A DNA stretch of 64,000 nucleotides from Roseicyclus sp. (lineage in GTDB: Bacteria; Pseudomonadota; Alphaproteobacteria; Rhodobacterales; Rhodobacteraceae). Both the position numbers and the translations under genes were made by a program. Each line of letters begins with the position of its first letter. Within the stretch, counting starts at the first letter, position 1. The notes under the pieces were generated by a model. It was given only the letters and a program-made list of their open reading frames with translations. It searched no databases and was not told the origin of the DNA. This document shows positions 1 through 11,906 of this stretch, in pieces. Location of the stretch: assembly GCF_018402035.1 (NCBI RefSeq), contig NZ_JAGYJN010000003.1:292316-356315 (forward strand), read 5' to 3'.

Positions 1-642
1 GGCCGAGGCCTCGATCCGCAGGTCAAGCTCCTGCATCACCACACCTTCGAAATGGGTGATGACATCGCGTGGCCGCAACCGGCGCGAGGCGGGCGAGAGT
101 GTCTCGACAAACCATGCGATCAGGTAAAAGGCGTCGATATCCTTGCGAAAGGCACGCTCGATGCCGGGGCGCAGGATCTTGACCGCCACTTCGCGCCCAT
201 CCCCCACCAGCCTTGCGCGATGCACCTGCGCGATGGAGGCGGCGGCGACAGGTTCCGAGAATTCGGAAAACAGCGCATCCAGCGGCTTTTCCATCTCTTG
301 CGCCACGACGCGCTTTGCCTCGGCCAAGGGAAAGGGCGGCAGCTTGTCTTGCAACACCTGCAATTGCAGCGCCATCTCGGCCCCCACCACATCGGGGCGG
401 GTCGAAAGGATCTGGCCGAACTTGATATAGGCAGGGCCAAGGGCGGTCAGCGCGCGCGGCACGGGCGGCACGCTGGGATCACCGCGCAGCCCCAAGAACT
501 TGAACGGCCAGCCCAAGACGCGCGCGGCCACGCGAATCGTGCGCGGGGCGTCCACGGCCTCGAGCACAGCGCTCATCGCACCTGTCCGCTCGAAGGTGGC
601 GCCGGTGCGGATCAACCGCCAGATGTTATGGGGGCCCTTCAC
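1..642 (-). CDS. ubiB: UbiB family protein kinase-like, ubiquinone biosynthesis (partial, C-terminus outside window)
   Basis: Translation of the minus strand from a GTG at 642 gives a UbiB/AarF/ADCK-type protein that runs off the left edge, so about 214 residues are visible. The family-specific KxGQ motif appears as KFGQ near residue 74, and the alanine-rich nucleotide loop AAASIAQVH lies near residue 133. UbiB proteins are membrane-associated atypical kinases/ATPases that support the aerobic ring-modification steps of ubiquinone synthesis. The GTG starts 1 nt after the ubiE stop, so the two genes are almost certainly one transcript, a common pairing in this group. The start is chosen because the N-terminus KGPHNIWRLIRTG is typical of the family. 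Confidence 0.9.
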   Translation of the reverse strand, partial: MKGPHNIWRLIRTGATFERTGAMSAVLEAVDAPRTIRVAARVLGWPFKFLGLRGDPSVPPVPRALTALGPAYIKFGQILSTRPDVVGAEMALQLQVLQDKLPPFPLAEAKRVVAQEMEKPLDALFSEFSEPVAAASIAQVHRARLVGDGREVAVKILRPGIERAFRKDIDAFYLIAWFVETLSPASRRLRPRDVITHFEGVVMQELDLRIEASA

Positions 643-643
643 C

Positions 644-1399
644 TCAGATTTTCCACCCCGAATGAAGCGCTGCGATCCCCATCGACAGGTTACGATAGCT
701 CACCTGTTCAAAGCCTGCATCGCGGATCATCGCGGCGAATGTCTCTTGGTCGGGAAAGCGGCGGATCGATTCGACAAGGTACTGATAGCTGTCGCGATCC
801 CCCGCGATCAGCTGGCCCATGCGCGGGATCACGTTGAAGGAGTACAGATCATATAGCTTTTGCAGCCCGTCATTTGGCAATTGGCTGAATTCCAGCACTA
901 TCAGCCGCCCACCGGGTTTGAGCACGCGAAATGCCTCGGCCAGCGCATCGGGGATGCGGGTCACGTTGCGGATGCCGAAACTGATCGTGTAGCGGTCGAA
1001 TGTGTTGTCTTCAAAGGGCAGGGCCATCGCATCGCCCACGATCCAGTCGAGTTTCTCGGCCATCTGGCTCGCTTCGGCGCGCTTTTGCCCCTCGATCAGC
1101 ATGGATTCGGTCATGTCGAGCACGGTGGCGCTGGCACCGGGTGCGCGGCCCAGAAAGCGGAACGCAACATCGCCCGTGCCGCCCGCCACATCAAGCAGGC
1201 GTTGCCCATCGCGCGGCACCAGCCAATCCATCAGCGCATCTTTCCAGACGCGGTGGATGCCCATGCTCATCACATCGTTCATGATGTCGTATTTCGAGGC
1301 GACATTGGTGAAAACACCATGGACCATCCCGGCCTTGTCATCCTCGGCCACATCCCGAAAGCCGAAATGGGTCGTGCGACCTGTGCTGTCTTCGGCCAT
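644..1399 (-). CDS. ubiE: Demethylmenaquinone/ubiquinone C-methyltransferase UbiE
   Basis: A 251-residue class I SAM-dependent methyltransferase. The SAM-binding loop [15 protein letters not shown] lies near residue 69, the N-terminal signature [20 protein letters not shown] is characteristic of UbiE, and the late motif [22 protein letters not shown] closes the protein. It methylates the benzoquinol ring carbon in ubiquinone synthesis. It is co-transcribed with the downstream ubiB gene and lies divergent to mutM. Length matches the family (about 250 residues). Confidence 0.96.
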   Translation of the reverse strand: MAEDSTGRTTHFGFRDVAEDDKAGMVHGVFTNVASKYDIMNDVMSMGIHRVWKDALMDWLVPRDGQRLLDVAGGTGDVAFRFLGRAPGASATVLDMTESMLIEGQKRAEASQMAEKLDWIVGDAMALPFEDNTFDRYTISFGIRNVTRIPDALAEAFRVLKPGGRLIVLEFSQLPNDGLQKLYDLYSFNVIPRMGQLIAGDRDSYQYLVESIRRFPDQETFAAMIRDAGFEQVSYRNLSMGIAALHSGWKI

Positions 1400-1486
1400 C
1401 GTGGCTTGTCCTTTTTCTTACCCGCTTCTTCTTATAGAGGCACATCAGCGCGTTACAACGCCGCCCGTGATATAGGAAAGCCCGCT

Positions 1487-2353
1487 TTGCCCGAACTTCC
1501 AGAAGTCGAGACAGTCCGTCGCGGGCTTGCCCCCGTGTTGGAGGGCGCGCGCATCGCGCAAGCTTTGGTCAATCGCCCTGATCTGCGCTGGCCTTTTCCC
1601 GAAAACATGGCCGCGCGGCTGACAGGGGCCGCGATCACAGCACTTCGGCGGCGGTCGAAGTATATTCTGGCCGATCTCGATACTGGTGAGACCTTGATCG
1701 TGCATTTGGGCATGTCGGGGCGGATGATCGTCTCGGCGCCTGAGGGTGCGCGCGATATGCTGGCGCAGTTTCACCATTTGCATCCCGCGCCTGAAAAGCA
1801 TGACCATGTGGTGATCGACACCGATCAGGGTGCGCGCGTTACCTTTAACGATGCGCGTCGGTTCGGGGCGATGGATCTGTGCCCCACCAATGCGGTCGAT
1901 GATCATTGGCTGATCAAGGGGATTGGCCCCGAACCTTTGGGCAACGCCTTTCACGCCAATCACCTGATCGCGGCGTTCAAGGGCAAGCGCAGCCCGGTCA
2001 AAACCGCGCTGCTCGATCAACGGATCGTGGCGGGGCTGGGCAATATCTATGTCTGCGAGGTGTTGCACCGTGCGGCCATTTCGCCCTTGCGCCACGCAGG
2101 CCGGATCGCGCCCGCGCGTATCGCCGCGATGATCCCCATCATCCGCGATGTGCTGTCCGAAGCGATCGAGGCCGGTGGTTCCAGCTTGCGCGACTACCGT
2201 CAGGCCGATGGTGAGTTGGGGTATTTTCAACACAGATTCCGCGCCTATGGCCGCGAGGGCGAGCCCTGCCTAACCCCCGATTGCCAAGGGATAATCCGCC
2301 GTGTTGTGCAATCGGGGCGGTCGAGCTTCTATTGCCCTGACTGTCAAAGATAG
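1487..2353 (+). CDS. mutM: Formamidopyrimidine-DNA glycosylase (Fpg/MutM)
   Basis: Bifunctional DNA glycosylase/AP lyase that removes oxidised purines such as 8-oxoguanine. The open frame extends far upstream, but the family needs proline directly after the initiator, and a TTG at 1487 gives MPELPEVET, preceded by AGGAAAG 7-13 nt upstream. This yields 288 residues, the normal length. Also visible are the lysine-containing segment GRMIV after LGMSG, the [16 protein letters not shown] region and a C-terminal zinc finger with four cysteines (CLTPDC ... YCPDC). It is divergent from ubiE with an intergenic gap of under 90 nt. Confidence 0.95.
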   Translation: MPELPEVETVRRGLAPVLEGARIAQALVNRPDLRWPFPENMAARLTGAAITALRRRSKYILADLDTGETLIVHLGMSGRMIVSAPEGARDMLAQFHHLHPAPEKHDHVVIDTDQGARVTFNDARRFGAMDLCPTNAVDDHWLIKGIGPEPLGNAFHANHLIAAFKGKRSPVKTALLDQRIVAGLGNIYVCEVLHRAAISPLRHAGRIAPARIAAMIPIIRDVLSEAIEAGGSSLRDYRQADGELGYFQHRFRAYGREGEPCLTPDCQGIIRRVVQSGRSSFYCPDCQR

Positions 2354-2428
2354 CTTGAAACCACGGGCGATGGTGCTAACCCTCCGCCCCCAAGCCCCAG
2401 TGGCACCCATAGCCCGAGAGCCTGACCC

Positions 2429-3205
2429 ATGGCCTATGAGACCCTGATCGTCGAGATCGAAGATCACATCGCGCTGATCAAGCTGAACCGCCCCGATGCG
2501 CTGAACGCCCTCAACTCCACCTTGTTGGGTGAGTTGTCGGCGGCGCTCAAGGCGGCGGATGCCAATGACAAGGTGCGCTGCATCGTTTTGACGGGCAGCG
2601 AAAAGGCCTTTGCCGCCGGTGCCGATATCCGCGAGATGAGCGAGCAAAGCTTTGTCGATGTCTTCGCAAACGACATGTTCGGCCCCGATGCCGAAGACAT
2701 GCTGCGCGTGCGCAAGCCGATCATCGCGGCCGTTGCAGGCTATGCGCTGGGCGGTGGTTGCGAATTGGCGATGATGTGCGATTTCATCATCGCCGCCGAT
2801 ACGGCGAAGTTCGGCCAGCCCGAGATCAATTTGGGCGTCATGGCCGGTATGGGCGGCTCGCAGCGGTTGACGCGATTCGTCGGCAAGTCGAAATCGATGG
2901 ATATGCATCTGACCGGTCGCTTCATGACCGCCGAAGAGGCCGAACGCTCGGGCCTTGTCAGCCGTGTTGTGCCCGCCAAAAAGTTGATGGATGAGGCGAT
3001 GGCCGCCGCCGCCAAAATTGCCGAGAAATCCATGCTCGCCGCGATGGCCGTGAAAGAGGCGGTCAATCGCAGCTATGAGACCACGCTGCGCGAAGGGTTG
3101 TTGTTCGAGCGCCGCCTGTTCCACGGGCTGTTTGCGACCGAAGACCAGAAAGAGGGCATGGCCGCCTTCCTCGAAAAGCGCGAGCCGCAGTTCCGCGATA
3201 AATAG
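2429..3205 (+). CDS. Enoyl-CoA hydratase (crotonase family)
   Basis: A 258-residue crotonase-fold protein that hydrates trans-2-enoyl-CoA in fatty-acid or related acyl-CoA degradation. The oxyanion-hole segments AAGADI (62-67) and [13 protein letters not shown] (106-118) are present. Both catalytic glutamates are in place, at about 112 (GCELA) and 132 (GQPEI). Sequence and length fit a mitochondrial-type short-chain enoyl-CoA hydratase. It stands as a single gene between mutM and rpsT, so the exact pathway cannot be read from context. Confidence 0.92.
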   Translation: MAYETLIVEIEDHIALIKLNRPDALNALNSTLLGELSAALKAADANDKVRCIVLTGSEKAFAAGADIREMSEQSFVDVFANDMFGPDAEDMLRVRKPIIAAVAGYALGGGCELAMMCDFIIAADTAKFGQPEINLGVMAGMGGSQRLTRFVGKSKSMDMHLTGRFMTAEEAERSGLVSRVVPAKKLMDEAMAAAAKIAEKSMLAAMAVKEAVNRSYETTLREGLLFERRLFHGLFATEDQKEGMAAFLEKREPQFRDK

Positions 3206-3251
3206 GCGGCACGCGTCTCTTTAGGATATCGCGGCGTTTGTGCTTAGGGCT

Positions 3252-3279
3252 TTGCAACGACAACAAAAGCATCTATAGG
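3252..3279 (+). promoter_or_regulatory. Candidate sigma-70 promoter for rpsT
   Basis: TTGCAA at 3252-3257 and TATAGG at 3274-3279 are separated by 16 nt and lie about 118 nt before the rpsT start. Both boxes match the housekeeping consensus moderately. Assignment is by eye only. Confidence 0.4.
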
Positions 3280-3396
3280 CGCGTCAGACATGCGTGTGAG
3301 GCCCGCCTTGGCCAGAGTCGCCCGGTTGCTGAACTGGGCTCGGGATCTCCCGCGCTATTGCATATTTGAGATCCGACGAGACGAAAGAGAGACAGC

Positions 3397-3663
3397 ATGG
3401 CAAATTCGCCCCAGGCAAAAAAGCGCGCCCGCCAAGCCGAGCGCCGCACCATCGTGAACAAGGCGCGTCGTTCGCGCATCCGCACATTCCTGCGCAAGGT
3501 CGAGGAAGCGATCGCCGGTGGCGATTACGCCGTCGCCGAAACCGCGCTGCGCGATGCACAGCCCGAGCTGATGCGCGGCGTGACCAAAGGTGTTTTGCAC
3601 AAGAACACCGTGTCGCGCAAAATCTCGCGCCTGTCTGCGCGTGTGAAGGCCCTCAAGGTCTGA
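3397..3663 (+). CDS. rpsT: 30S ribosomal protein S20
   Basis: An 88-residue lysine/arginine-rich helical protein starting [17 protein letters not shown], which is diagnostic for bS20. It binds the 5' domain of 16S rRNA during small-subunit assembly. The segment ending [19 protein letters not shown] is the conserved C-terminal helix. The gene has its own candidate promoter, a strong terminator directly behind it, and the usual alphaproteobacterial position just upstream of dnaA. Confidence 0.97.
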   Translation: MANSPQAKKRARQAERRTIVNKARRSRIRTFLRKVEEAIAGGDYAVAETALRDAQPELMRGVTKGVLHKNTVSRKISRLSARVKALKV

Positions 3664-3698
3664 AATCGCGACAGCACGTCCCGTTAGGGTTGTGATCC

Positions 3699-3731
3699 AA
3701 AAAGCGCTCCGCACTGCGGGGCGCTTTTTTT
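3699..3731 (+). terminator. Rho-independent terminator after rpsT
   Basis: Arms AAAGCGCTCCGC (3701-3712) and GCGGGGCGCTTT (3716-3727) form a 12-bp stem with one G-U pair and a 3-nt loop, followed by a run of T to 3731. Confidence 0.85.
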
Positions 3732-3733
3732 CT

Positions 3734-4249
3734 GAGAAAAATTTCGTGGAGTCAGAACCCGCTATCGCTTTGCGGGAGATTCGGGAGACAAAGAGTTGAG
3801 TGTCAAGTTCGAAGAGTCGTTGCAGCGCCCTTGCGCAATCCGCTAGCTTGACTGAGCGATTCAACTGCTCTGGGGGGCAGGTCGAAGGGGATAGTGAGTG
3901 CTTGGAAAGCCGGCTTGGGGTTGCGCCCATCTGGCCCTGCGTGTCGGCGTAAAGTTGATGCTCAAGCATGACGGGTGGTTTCACGCGGATCATTGATCCG
4001 CTTTGATTTCTCGTTATTCCGCATCGATCCGGCACCGAGCGACTGACCTTCGCGTCATATTTGTAAATTCGGTGTCCGCCGCCCTTAAGCACCGGACCTG
4101 TTGTATGTGGTACGCCCTGTTGGGTGTGGAATGGAGGTCTGGGCAAGTTCCAATGACCATCAAAAGAATCGCTTCGCATCCGCGGGGGTGCGATTGAAGC
4201 AATGGGCGTCGCAAGGCGTCTGAAAACAAGAAACGAGGATGGGACGATA
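3734..4249 (+). promoter_or_regulatory. Long dnaA upstream region, no supported gene
   Basis: About 515 nt between the rpsT terminator and the dnaA start. It is less GC-rich than the flanking genes. Short open frames here lack a ribosome site and family resemblance. I looked for DnaA boxes (TTATCCACA and close variants on either strand) and found no cluster, only an isolated TGTGGAATG near 4125. The region therefore most likely holds the dnaA promoter and a long leader; I see no support for an origin inside it. Confidence 0.4.
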
Positions 4250-5632
4250 ATGACGAACGAGACTTGGGGCCGGGTCCGTGTTGAGCTGCGCAAAGCCGTT
4301 GGCGAAAACAACTTTACCGCCTGGATTGACCCCATCGTTTTCGATCGTCTGGAAGACCGCACCGCGCGGTTCCATGTGCCCACCAATTTCTTCGGCAGCT
4401 GGGTCTCGCAGAATTTCCGCGATGTGATTTTGCGCCATTTGAATTCTGCCGGGATCGGTGTGGATCGCGTTGAATTTTCCGTCTGCCCCGCCAATGCGGC
4501 GCGGGCCGATAACGCCAATGCCGCCCCGGTTGCGACCCCACGCCCATCGCTCCGCGCGCAGGGAACTGGGCTCAAGACCGGGACAGATGATCTTCCCGGT
4601 GCGACGCTTAACCCCGGCTATACCTTTGATAACTTCATCGTCGGCAAACCCAATGAGCTGGCCCATGCCGCCGCGCGCCGCGTGGCCGAAGGGCGCGATG
4701 TCACCTTTAACCCGCTGTTTCTTTATGGCGGCGTTGGCTTGGGTAAGACCCACTTGATGCATGCCATCGCATGGGAGTTGCGCACCCGCTTTCCCGAGGC
4801 GCGCATCCTGTATCTCTCGGCCGAACAATTCATGTATCGCTTTGTGCGCGCGCTACGCGAGCAAGACACCATGACCTTCAAGCAGATCTTCCGCTCGGTC
4901 GATGTGCTGATGGTCGATGATGTGCAGTTCATCGCCGGCAAAACCTCGACGCAGGAAGAATTCTTTCATACCTTCAATGCCTTGGTCGAAGAGGGCAAGC
5001 AGATCATCATTTCCGGTGATCGCGCCCCCGTCGATATGGAAGCGCTTGATACCCGTATCGCCTCGCGGTTGCAGTGCGGTTTGGTCGTCGATCTGCACCC
5101 TACCGATTACGAATTGCGTTTGGGCGTTTTGCAGCACAAGGCCGAGCAGGCATTGGCGCGCAATCCCCAGATCAAGCTGGCCGAGGGTGTGCTCGAATTC
5201 ATGGCGCAGCGCATCTCGACCAACATCCGCGTCGTCGAAGGGGCGTTGACGCGCCTGTTCGCCTTTGCCGATCTGGTGCGCCGCGAAGTGACGATCGAGA
5301 TGGTCCAAGACTGCTTGTCCGACATCCTGCGCTCGACCGACCGCAAGGTGACGCTGGATCAGATCATCAAGACGACCTGCGAATACTACAATATTCGCCA
5401 AGCCGATATCACCGGCTCTAGCCGCGCGCGCGCGGTGGCCCGTCCGCGCCAGATGGCGATGTTCCTGTCCAAAACACTGACCAGCCGCAGCTACCCCGAG
5501 ATTGCCCGCAAGCTAGGTGGCCGCGATCACACCACCGTTCTTTACGGTGTGCGCAAGATCGAAGAGCTGATGGCCGTGGATAGCCAAATCGCCGAGGATG
5601 CCGAGATTTTGCGCCGGATGCTTGAGGCTTGA
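4250..5632 (+). CDS. dnaA: Chromosomal replication initiator DnaA
   Basis: A 460-residue AAA+ initiator that binds DnaA boxes and melts the origin. Walker A is GGVGLGKTH (near residue 160), Walker B is VLMVDDVQF (near 219), and the C-terminal DNA-binding signature GGRDHTTVLYGVRKI lies near 422. The N-terminal domain begins TNETWGRVRVELRKAVGENNF. The open frame reaches 16 codons further upstream, but the ATG at 4250 gives the family N-terminus and is preceded by a GAGGA-like ribosome site. It is followed by dnaN at the usual spacing. Confidence 0.96.
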   Translation: MTNETWGRVRVELRKAVGENNFTAWIDPIVFDRLEDRTARFHVPTNFFGSWVSQNFRDVILRHLNSAGIGVDRVEFSVCPANAARADNANAAPVATPRPSLRAQGTGLKTGTDDLPGATLNPGYTFDNFIVGKPNELAHAAARRVAEGRDVTFNPLFLYGGVGLGKTHLMHAIAWELRTRFPEARILYLSAEQFMYRFVRALREQDTMTFKQIFRSVDVLMVDDVQFIAGKTSTQEEFFHTFNALVEEGKQIIISGDRAPVDMEALDTRIASRLQCGLVVDLHPTDYELRLGVLQHKAEQALARNPQIKLAEGVLEFMAQRISTNIRVVEGALTRLFAFADLVRREVTIEMVQDCLSDILRSTDRKVTLDQIIKTTCEYYNIRQADITGSSRARAVARPRQMAMFLSKTLTSRSYPEIARKLGGRDHTTVLYGVRKIEELMAVDSQIAEDAEILRRMLEA

Positions 5633-5767
5633 TTGCACGACATTAAGCTGTCCGGTCCCTATGGGGCTTGACGCCCGCGCCCGCGCGCGACACTCCTTAA
5701 ATAAATGCTTATGCACACGGGGGAGGCGGCGAGGCTCGCATCCCCCGCATTTGTCGGAGCCAGGGCC

Positions 5768-6886
5768 ATGAAATTCTCGATCGAGCGCGCCACCTTGTTG
5801 CGGGCTGTCTCTCAGGCACAGTCCGTTGTCGAACGCCGCAACACCATTCCGATCCTTGCCAATGTCTTGATCGAGGCCGAGGGCGATACCGTCAGCTTCC
5901 GCGCCACCGATCTTGATATTGAAGTGGTCGACCGCGCCCATGCCATGGTCGAACGCGCGGGTGCGACCACCGTGTCAGCCGTCACCTTGCATGAGATCGT
6001 GCGCAAGCTGTCCGATGGGGCCTTGGTCACCTTGGCCGATGATCCCACGAATGGGCGGCTTACGGTGCAGGCGGGTCGCTCGACCTTTCAGCTTGCGACC
6101 CTGCCCAAGGAAGATTTCCCGGTCATGTCCACGACCGAGTACAGCGCGAATTTCTCATGCCCTGCGCCGGTTTTGCGCCGCCTGTTCGACAAGTCGAAAT
6201 TCGCCATCTCAACCGAAGAGACCCGCTATTACCTCAATGGCGTCTATTTCCATGTCTCTGAAAGCGAGGGTGGCCCGGTGCTGCGCGCGGTCGCGACCGA
6301 TGGGCATCGTCTGGCCCGGATCGATGCCGATCTGCCCAGCGGCGCACAGGGCATGCCCGGCGTGATCGTGCCGCGCAAAACCGTGGGCGAGATGCGCAAG
6401 CTGCTTGACGACGATGATGCACAGATCGCGGTGTCGGTGAGCGAGACCAAGATCCGCTTTGCCACGCCCGAGATCACGCTCACCTCTAAGGTGATCGATG
6501 GCACCTTCCCCGATTACGCGCGCGTCATCCCGCTGAACAATACCCGCCGGATGGAGGTGGACGCCGCCGATTTCGCCAAGGCCGTAGATCGTGTGGCAAC
6601 CGTCTCGTCCGAGCGCTCGCGCGCGGTCAAGATGGCGCTGGATGAGGATCGGCTTGTGCTCTCGGTCAATGCCCCCGATGCGGGCAATGCCGAAGAGGAA
6701 TTGGCCGTGGCCTATGGCGATGAGCGGCTCGAGATCGGGTTTAACGCGAAATACCTGCTCGAGATTGCCAGCCAAGTGGATCGTGAGAACGCGGTATTCA
6801 TGTTCTCAAGCCCCGGTGAGCCGACGCTGATGCGTGAAGGTAACGATACCAGCGCGATCTATGTCGTGATGCCGATGCGGGTCTGA
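5768..6886 (+). CDS. dnaN: DNA polymerase III beta subunit (sliding clamp)
   Basis: A 372-residue clamp protein that encircles DNA and tethers polymerase III. The start MKFSIERATLLRAVSQAQSVVERRNTIPILANVL is diagnostic, and the C-terminus ends in the conserved YVVMPMRV. The ATG at 5768 is preferred over an upstream in-frame ATG at 5705, because the extra 21 residues are not family-like and GGAG lies just before 5768. It sits in the conserved dnaA-dnaN-recF-gyrB order. Confidence 0.97.
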   Translation: MKFSIERATLLRAVSQAQSVVERRNTIPILANVLIEAEGDTVSFRATDLDIEVVDRAHAMVERAGATTVSAVTLHEIVRKLSDGALVTLADDPTNGRLTVQAGRSTFQLATLPKEDFPVMSTTEYSANFSCPAPVLRRLFDKSKFAISTEETRYYLNGVYFHVSESEGGPVLRAVATDGHRLARIDADLPSGAQGMPGVIVPRKTVGEMRKLLDDDDAQIAVSVSETKIRFATPEITLTSKVIDGTFPDYARVIPLNNTRRMEVDAADFAKAVDRVATVSSERSRAVKMALDEDRLVLSVNAPDAGNAEEELAVAYGDERLEIGFNAKYLLEIASQVDRENAVFMFSSPGEPTLMREGNDTSAIYVVMPMRV

Positions 6887-6891
6887 CGGGG

Positions 6892-6982
6892 GCGGAAAAC
6901 GCGCGTTTTCCGCACCGCAAAACCCGGGTTTTGCGCGTGGGAAATCCCGGGATTTCCCACGCGTTTTCCTCGAGGAAAACGC
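6892..6982. repeat. Array of four tandem perfect palindromes between dnaN and recF
   Basis: Four back-to-back perfect palindromes fill the gap: 6892-6913 (arm GCGGAAAACGC), 6916-6935 (arm CGCAAAACCC), 6934-6963 (arm CGCGTGGGAAATCCC) and 6961-6982 (arm GCGTTTTCCTC). The right arm of the fourth contains GAGGAAAAC, the apparent ribosome site for recF. Arms of the first and third are partly shared with a second array at 18784-18853, with different central tetranucleotides. Confidence 0.9.
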
Positions 6983-6983
6983 T

Positions 6984-8090
6984 TTGAGCCCATTCGTCGC
7001 GCGCCTTGCCCTGTCGCATTTCCGCAGCCATCGCCGCGCCAATCTGGCATTTGATGGGCGGCCAGTGGCGATCTTTGGCCGCAATGGCGCGGGCAAGACC
7101 AACCTGATCGAGGCGGTTTCGCTCTTGTCGCCCGGTCGTGGCCTGCGGCGCGCGGGGGCCGATGAGATCATCCGCCGCCCCGAGGCGATCGGCTGGAAGG
7201 TGACAGCCCAGATCACCGGCGGCGGCCCCGATCATGAGGTGGTGCTGAGCGCTGAACCCAATCATCCGCGCCTGACCCAGATCGACGGCAAGACGGCGGC
7301 GCAAACGGCCCTTGCGCGGCTTTTGCGCATCATCTGGCTGGTGCCCGCACAAGACCGGCTTTGGATCGAAGGGGCCGATGGGCGGCGGCGCTTTCTCGAC
7401 CGCATCGCGCTGAGTTTTTTCCCCGAACATGCCGAGGCGGTGTTGAGCTATGAAAAAGCGATGCGCGAACGCAACCGCTTGCTCAAGGATGGGGTGCAAG
7501 ATGCGCGCTGGTATGGTGCGCTCGAGGGGCAGATGGCTGATGCGGGTGCGCGGCTGACCGCCCATCGCCGCGATGCTATTGCGCGGATCATCGCAGCCCA
7601 AGAGGGTGCGGTCACGGCCTTTCCGACTGCGGCCCTTGCGCTTGAGATGGATGATCTGGCCACGCCTGCCGATTTTGCCGCGGCCCTTTCTGAAAGCCGT
7701 TCCCGCGACATGGCCGCAGGGCGCAGCTTAATCGGCCCGCACCGGGCGGATCTATCCGCGATCTACAGCGAGAAAGCGATGCCAGCGGCGCAATGTTCGA
7801 CCGGCGAACAAAAGGCGCTGCTGATTTCGCTGGTGCTGGCCAATGCCCGCGCGCTTAAGGCCGAGACAGGCAGCGCGCCCTTGGTGCTGCTTGACGAGGT
7901 CGCGGCACATCTGGATTCAGGCCGCCGTGCGGCACTTTTTGACGAGATTTGCCAGCTTGACGCGCAGGCCTTCATGACCGGCACGGGGCCAGAGCTTTTC
8001 ACCGAACTGGGCGCGCGCGCCCAACATCTGAGCGTCACAGACCAAGGCGGGGCAAGCGAGGCCCGATTTTGCGATGAAGCCCCATCATGA
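6984..8090 (+). CDS. recF: DNA replication/repair protein RecF
   Basis: A 368-residue SMC-like ATPase that helps load RecA at single-strand gaps with RecO and RecR. The N-terminus LALSHFRSHRRANLAFDG leads into Walker A GRNGAGKTNLIEA (near residue 33). Near the C-terminus, CSTGEQKALLISLVLANA is the ABC-type signature and LVLLDEVAAHLD is Walker B. The TTG at 6984 is used as start because it directly follows the GAGGAAAAC ribosome site inside the last palindrome. The 3' end overlaps the next gene by 4 nt. Confidence 0.94.
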   Translation: MSPFVARLALSHFRSHRRANLAFDGRPVAIFGRNGAGKTNLIEAVSLLSPGRGLRRAGADEIIRRPEAIGWKVTAQITGGGPDHEVVLSAEPNHPRLTQIDGKTAAQTALARLLRIIWLVPAQDRLWIEGADGRRRFLDRIALSFFPEHAEAVLSYEKAMRERNRLLKDGVQDARWYGALEGQMADAGARLTAHRRDAIARIIAAQEGAVTAFPTAALALEMDDLATPADFAAALSESRSRDMAAGRSLIGPHRADLSAIYSEKAMPAAQCSTGEQKALLISLVLANARALKAETGSAPLVLLDEVAAHLDSGRRAALFDEICQLDAQAFMTGTGPELFTELGARAQHLSVTDQGGASEARFCDEAPS

Positions 8091-8707
8091 CCGTCACATT
8101 TGAACAATTGGCCCTCTATGCCGCCGCGATGGCAGGGTTGTGGATCATTCCCGGCCCTGTTTGGGTCGCGCTGACCGCGCGCGCGCTGTCGGGCGGCATG
8201 GCAGGGGCTTGGCCCTTGGCCGTGGGTGTGGCGCTGGGCGATCTGATCTGGCCGCTTTGCGCAATTCTTGGATTGGCTTGGGTGCTGTCGCTTTACGGCG
8301 ATGCGCTTGCCGTGATGCGCTGGATCGCGGCCTTAGTCTTTATCGGCATGGGGCTCCTCTTGTTTCGCGCACCCGCCAAGGCACCCGGCACCGATAGCCG
8401 GATGACGCGGCCCGGCCTTTGGGCGGGGTTTTCCGTGGGCGTCGCCGCCGTGATCGGCAACCCCAAGGCGATCTTGTTCTACATGGGTTTTTTGCCCGGA
8501 TTCTTCGATCTGACGCAGATTGCTGTGCCTGATATCGTTGCCATCCTTGCGATCTCGGCGGTGGTGCCTTTGATCGGCAATCTGGGGCTGGCGCTGTTTC
8601 TTGATCGTGCGCGGCGCTTGCTGCAAAGCCCGCGCGCGATCCGCAGGCTGAACATCGGCTCGGGTGTCTTGCTGATCTTGGTGGGCGTGGCCATCCCCTT
8701 TGTCTGA
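8087..8707 (+). CDS. LysE/RhtB family amino-acid exporter
   Basis: A 206-residue membrane protein with about six hydrophobic segments. Family hallmarks are PGP near residue 23 (WIIPGPVWVALTARALSGG) and the NPKA motif near residue 125 (AAVIGNPKAILFYMGFLPGF). LysE/RhtB proteins export amino acids such as lysine, homoserine or threonine. The substrate cannot be inferred. The ATG overlaps the recF stop by 4 nt (ATGA), so translation is probably coupled. Confidence 0.88.
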   Translation: MTVTFEQLALYAAAMAGLWIIPGPVWVALTARALSGGMAGAWPLAVGVALGDLIWPLCAILGLAWVLSLYGDALAVMRWIAALVFIGMGLLLFRAPAKAPGTDSRMTRPGLWAGFSVGVAAVIGNPKAILFYMGFLPGFFDLTQIAVPDIVAILAISAVVPLIGNLGLALFLDRARRLLQSPRAIRRLNIGSGVLLILVGVAIPFV

Positions 8708-8717
8708 CGGGCCATAG

Positions 8718-11240
<2,523 letters not shown>

Positions 11241-11246
11241 GCGCCT

Positions 11247-11271
11247 GCCGCGCGCCCGCCGGGCGTGCGGC
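11247..11271. terminator. Hairpin between convergent gyrB and mlaC
   Basis: Arms GCCGCGCGCCCG (11247-11258) and CGGGCGTGCGGC (11260-11271) pair with one G-U. There is no clear T-tract, so termination is inferred from position between converging genes. Confidence 0.5.
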
Positions 11272-11276
11272 GTCGC

Positions 11277-11888
11277 TTAGCCCAGATTACGCAAGGCGGC
11301 GGTGGTTGCATCGACCGAGCCGCCGTTGCGATCAAGCAGCGATCCGATCTCGGCGCGTTCCGAGATCACGAGCGAGACGCCCTCGATCAGCAGATCGATA
11401 AACAAGGGCCGCCCCGACCGATCCCAGACGCGAAAGCGCACCTCGAACGGACCTTGGCTTGGCATGCTGACTGTCGACAAGACCTCGACATAGCGGCCGG
11501 TATCTTGCGCGCCTGTCACGGTGACGGTGCCGCCCACAAATTCGCGGAAACGGCGGCCATATTTGCGCGCCATATAGCCTTGGAATGCTTCGGCAAAGGC
11601 GGAAATCTGGCCAGCGCTGGCGCTGCGCGCGGGCGGTCCCAGCACCGATTGCGCGATGGTCGGCATATCGCCATAGCGCACCATCATCCGCTCAAAGTCG
11701 CGGATCATCGCGTTTTCGGATTGGCCCGAATTGATAATGCGCGTGATCTCATCGGCGACTTGCATGACCAAAGCGCTGGCTTGCGTCGTGTCTAATGCCA
11801 CCGCAGCACCCGGAAAAAGGCTGGCACCCGCCGTGGCAAGGCCCGTCAAGATAATCGTGCGTCGTGTTGGATGAGGCATGCAAGACAT
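11277..11888 (-). CDS. MlaC/Ttg2D-type phospholipid-binding protein
   Basis: A 203-residue exported protein: a twin-arginine-like N-terminus (MPHPTRRTIILTGLATAGASLFPGAAVAL) is followed by the MlaC fold. Conserved stretches include FERMMVRYGDMPTIAQSVLG and a strand-rich C-terminal half with WRVRDRSG-like text (FRVWDRSGRPLFIDLLIEGVSLV). MlaC shuttles phospholipids across the periplasm between the outer-membrane MlaA and the inner-membrane MlaFEDB complex. It lies downstream of mlaA on the same strand, 18 nt apart, which supports the assignment. The inner-membrane components are not in this window. Confidence 0.85.
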   Translation of the reverse strand: MSCMPHPTRRTIILTGLATAGASLFPGAAVALDTTQASALVMQVADEITRIINSGQSENAMIRDFERMMVRYGDMPTIAQSVLGPPARSASAGQISAFAEAFQGYMARKYGRRFREFVGGTVTVTGAQDTGRYVEVLSTVSMPSQGPFEVRFRVWDRSGRPLFIDLLIEGVSLVISERAEIGSLLDRNGGSVDATTAALRNLG

Positions 11889-11906
11889 GTCAAAACCCCT
11901 CAGGCT

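Noticed and set aside
860..1486. Upstream extension of the mutM frame to a 497-residue protein
   Set aside because: It runs antisense through ubiE, lacks family similarity, and MutM requires the N-terminal proline supplied by the TTG at 1487.
4003..4197. 64-residue frame upstream of dnaA
   Set aside because: No ribosome-binding site and no family resemblance.
3734..4249. Replication origin in front of dnaA
   Set aside because: No cluster of DnaA boxes and no AT-rich unwinding block; location next to dnaA alone is not evidence in alphaproteobacteria.
3355..4575. 406-residue minus-strand open frame across rpsT and the dnaA leader
   Set aside because: Overlaps two certain genes in antisense and has no recognisable domain.
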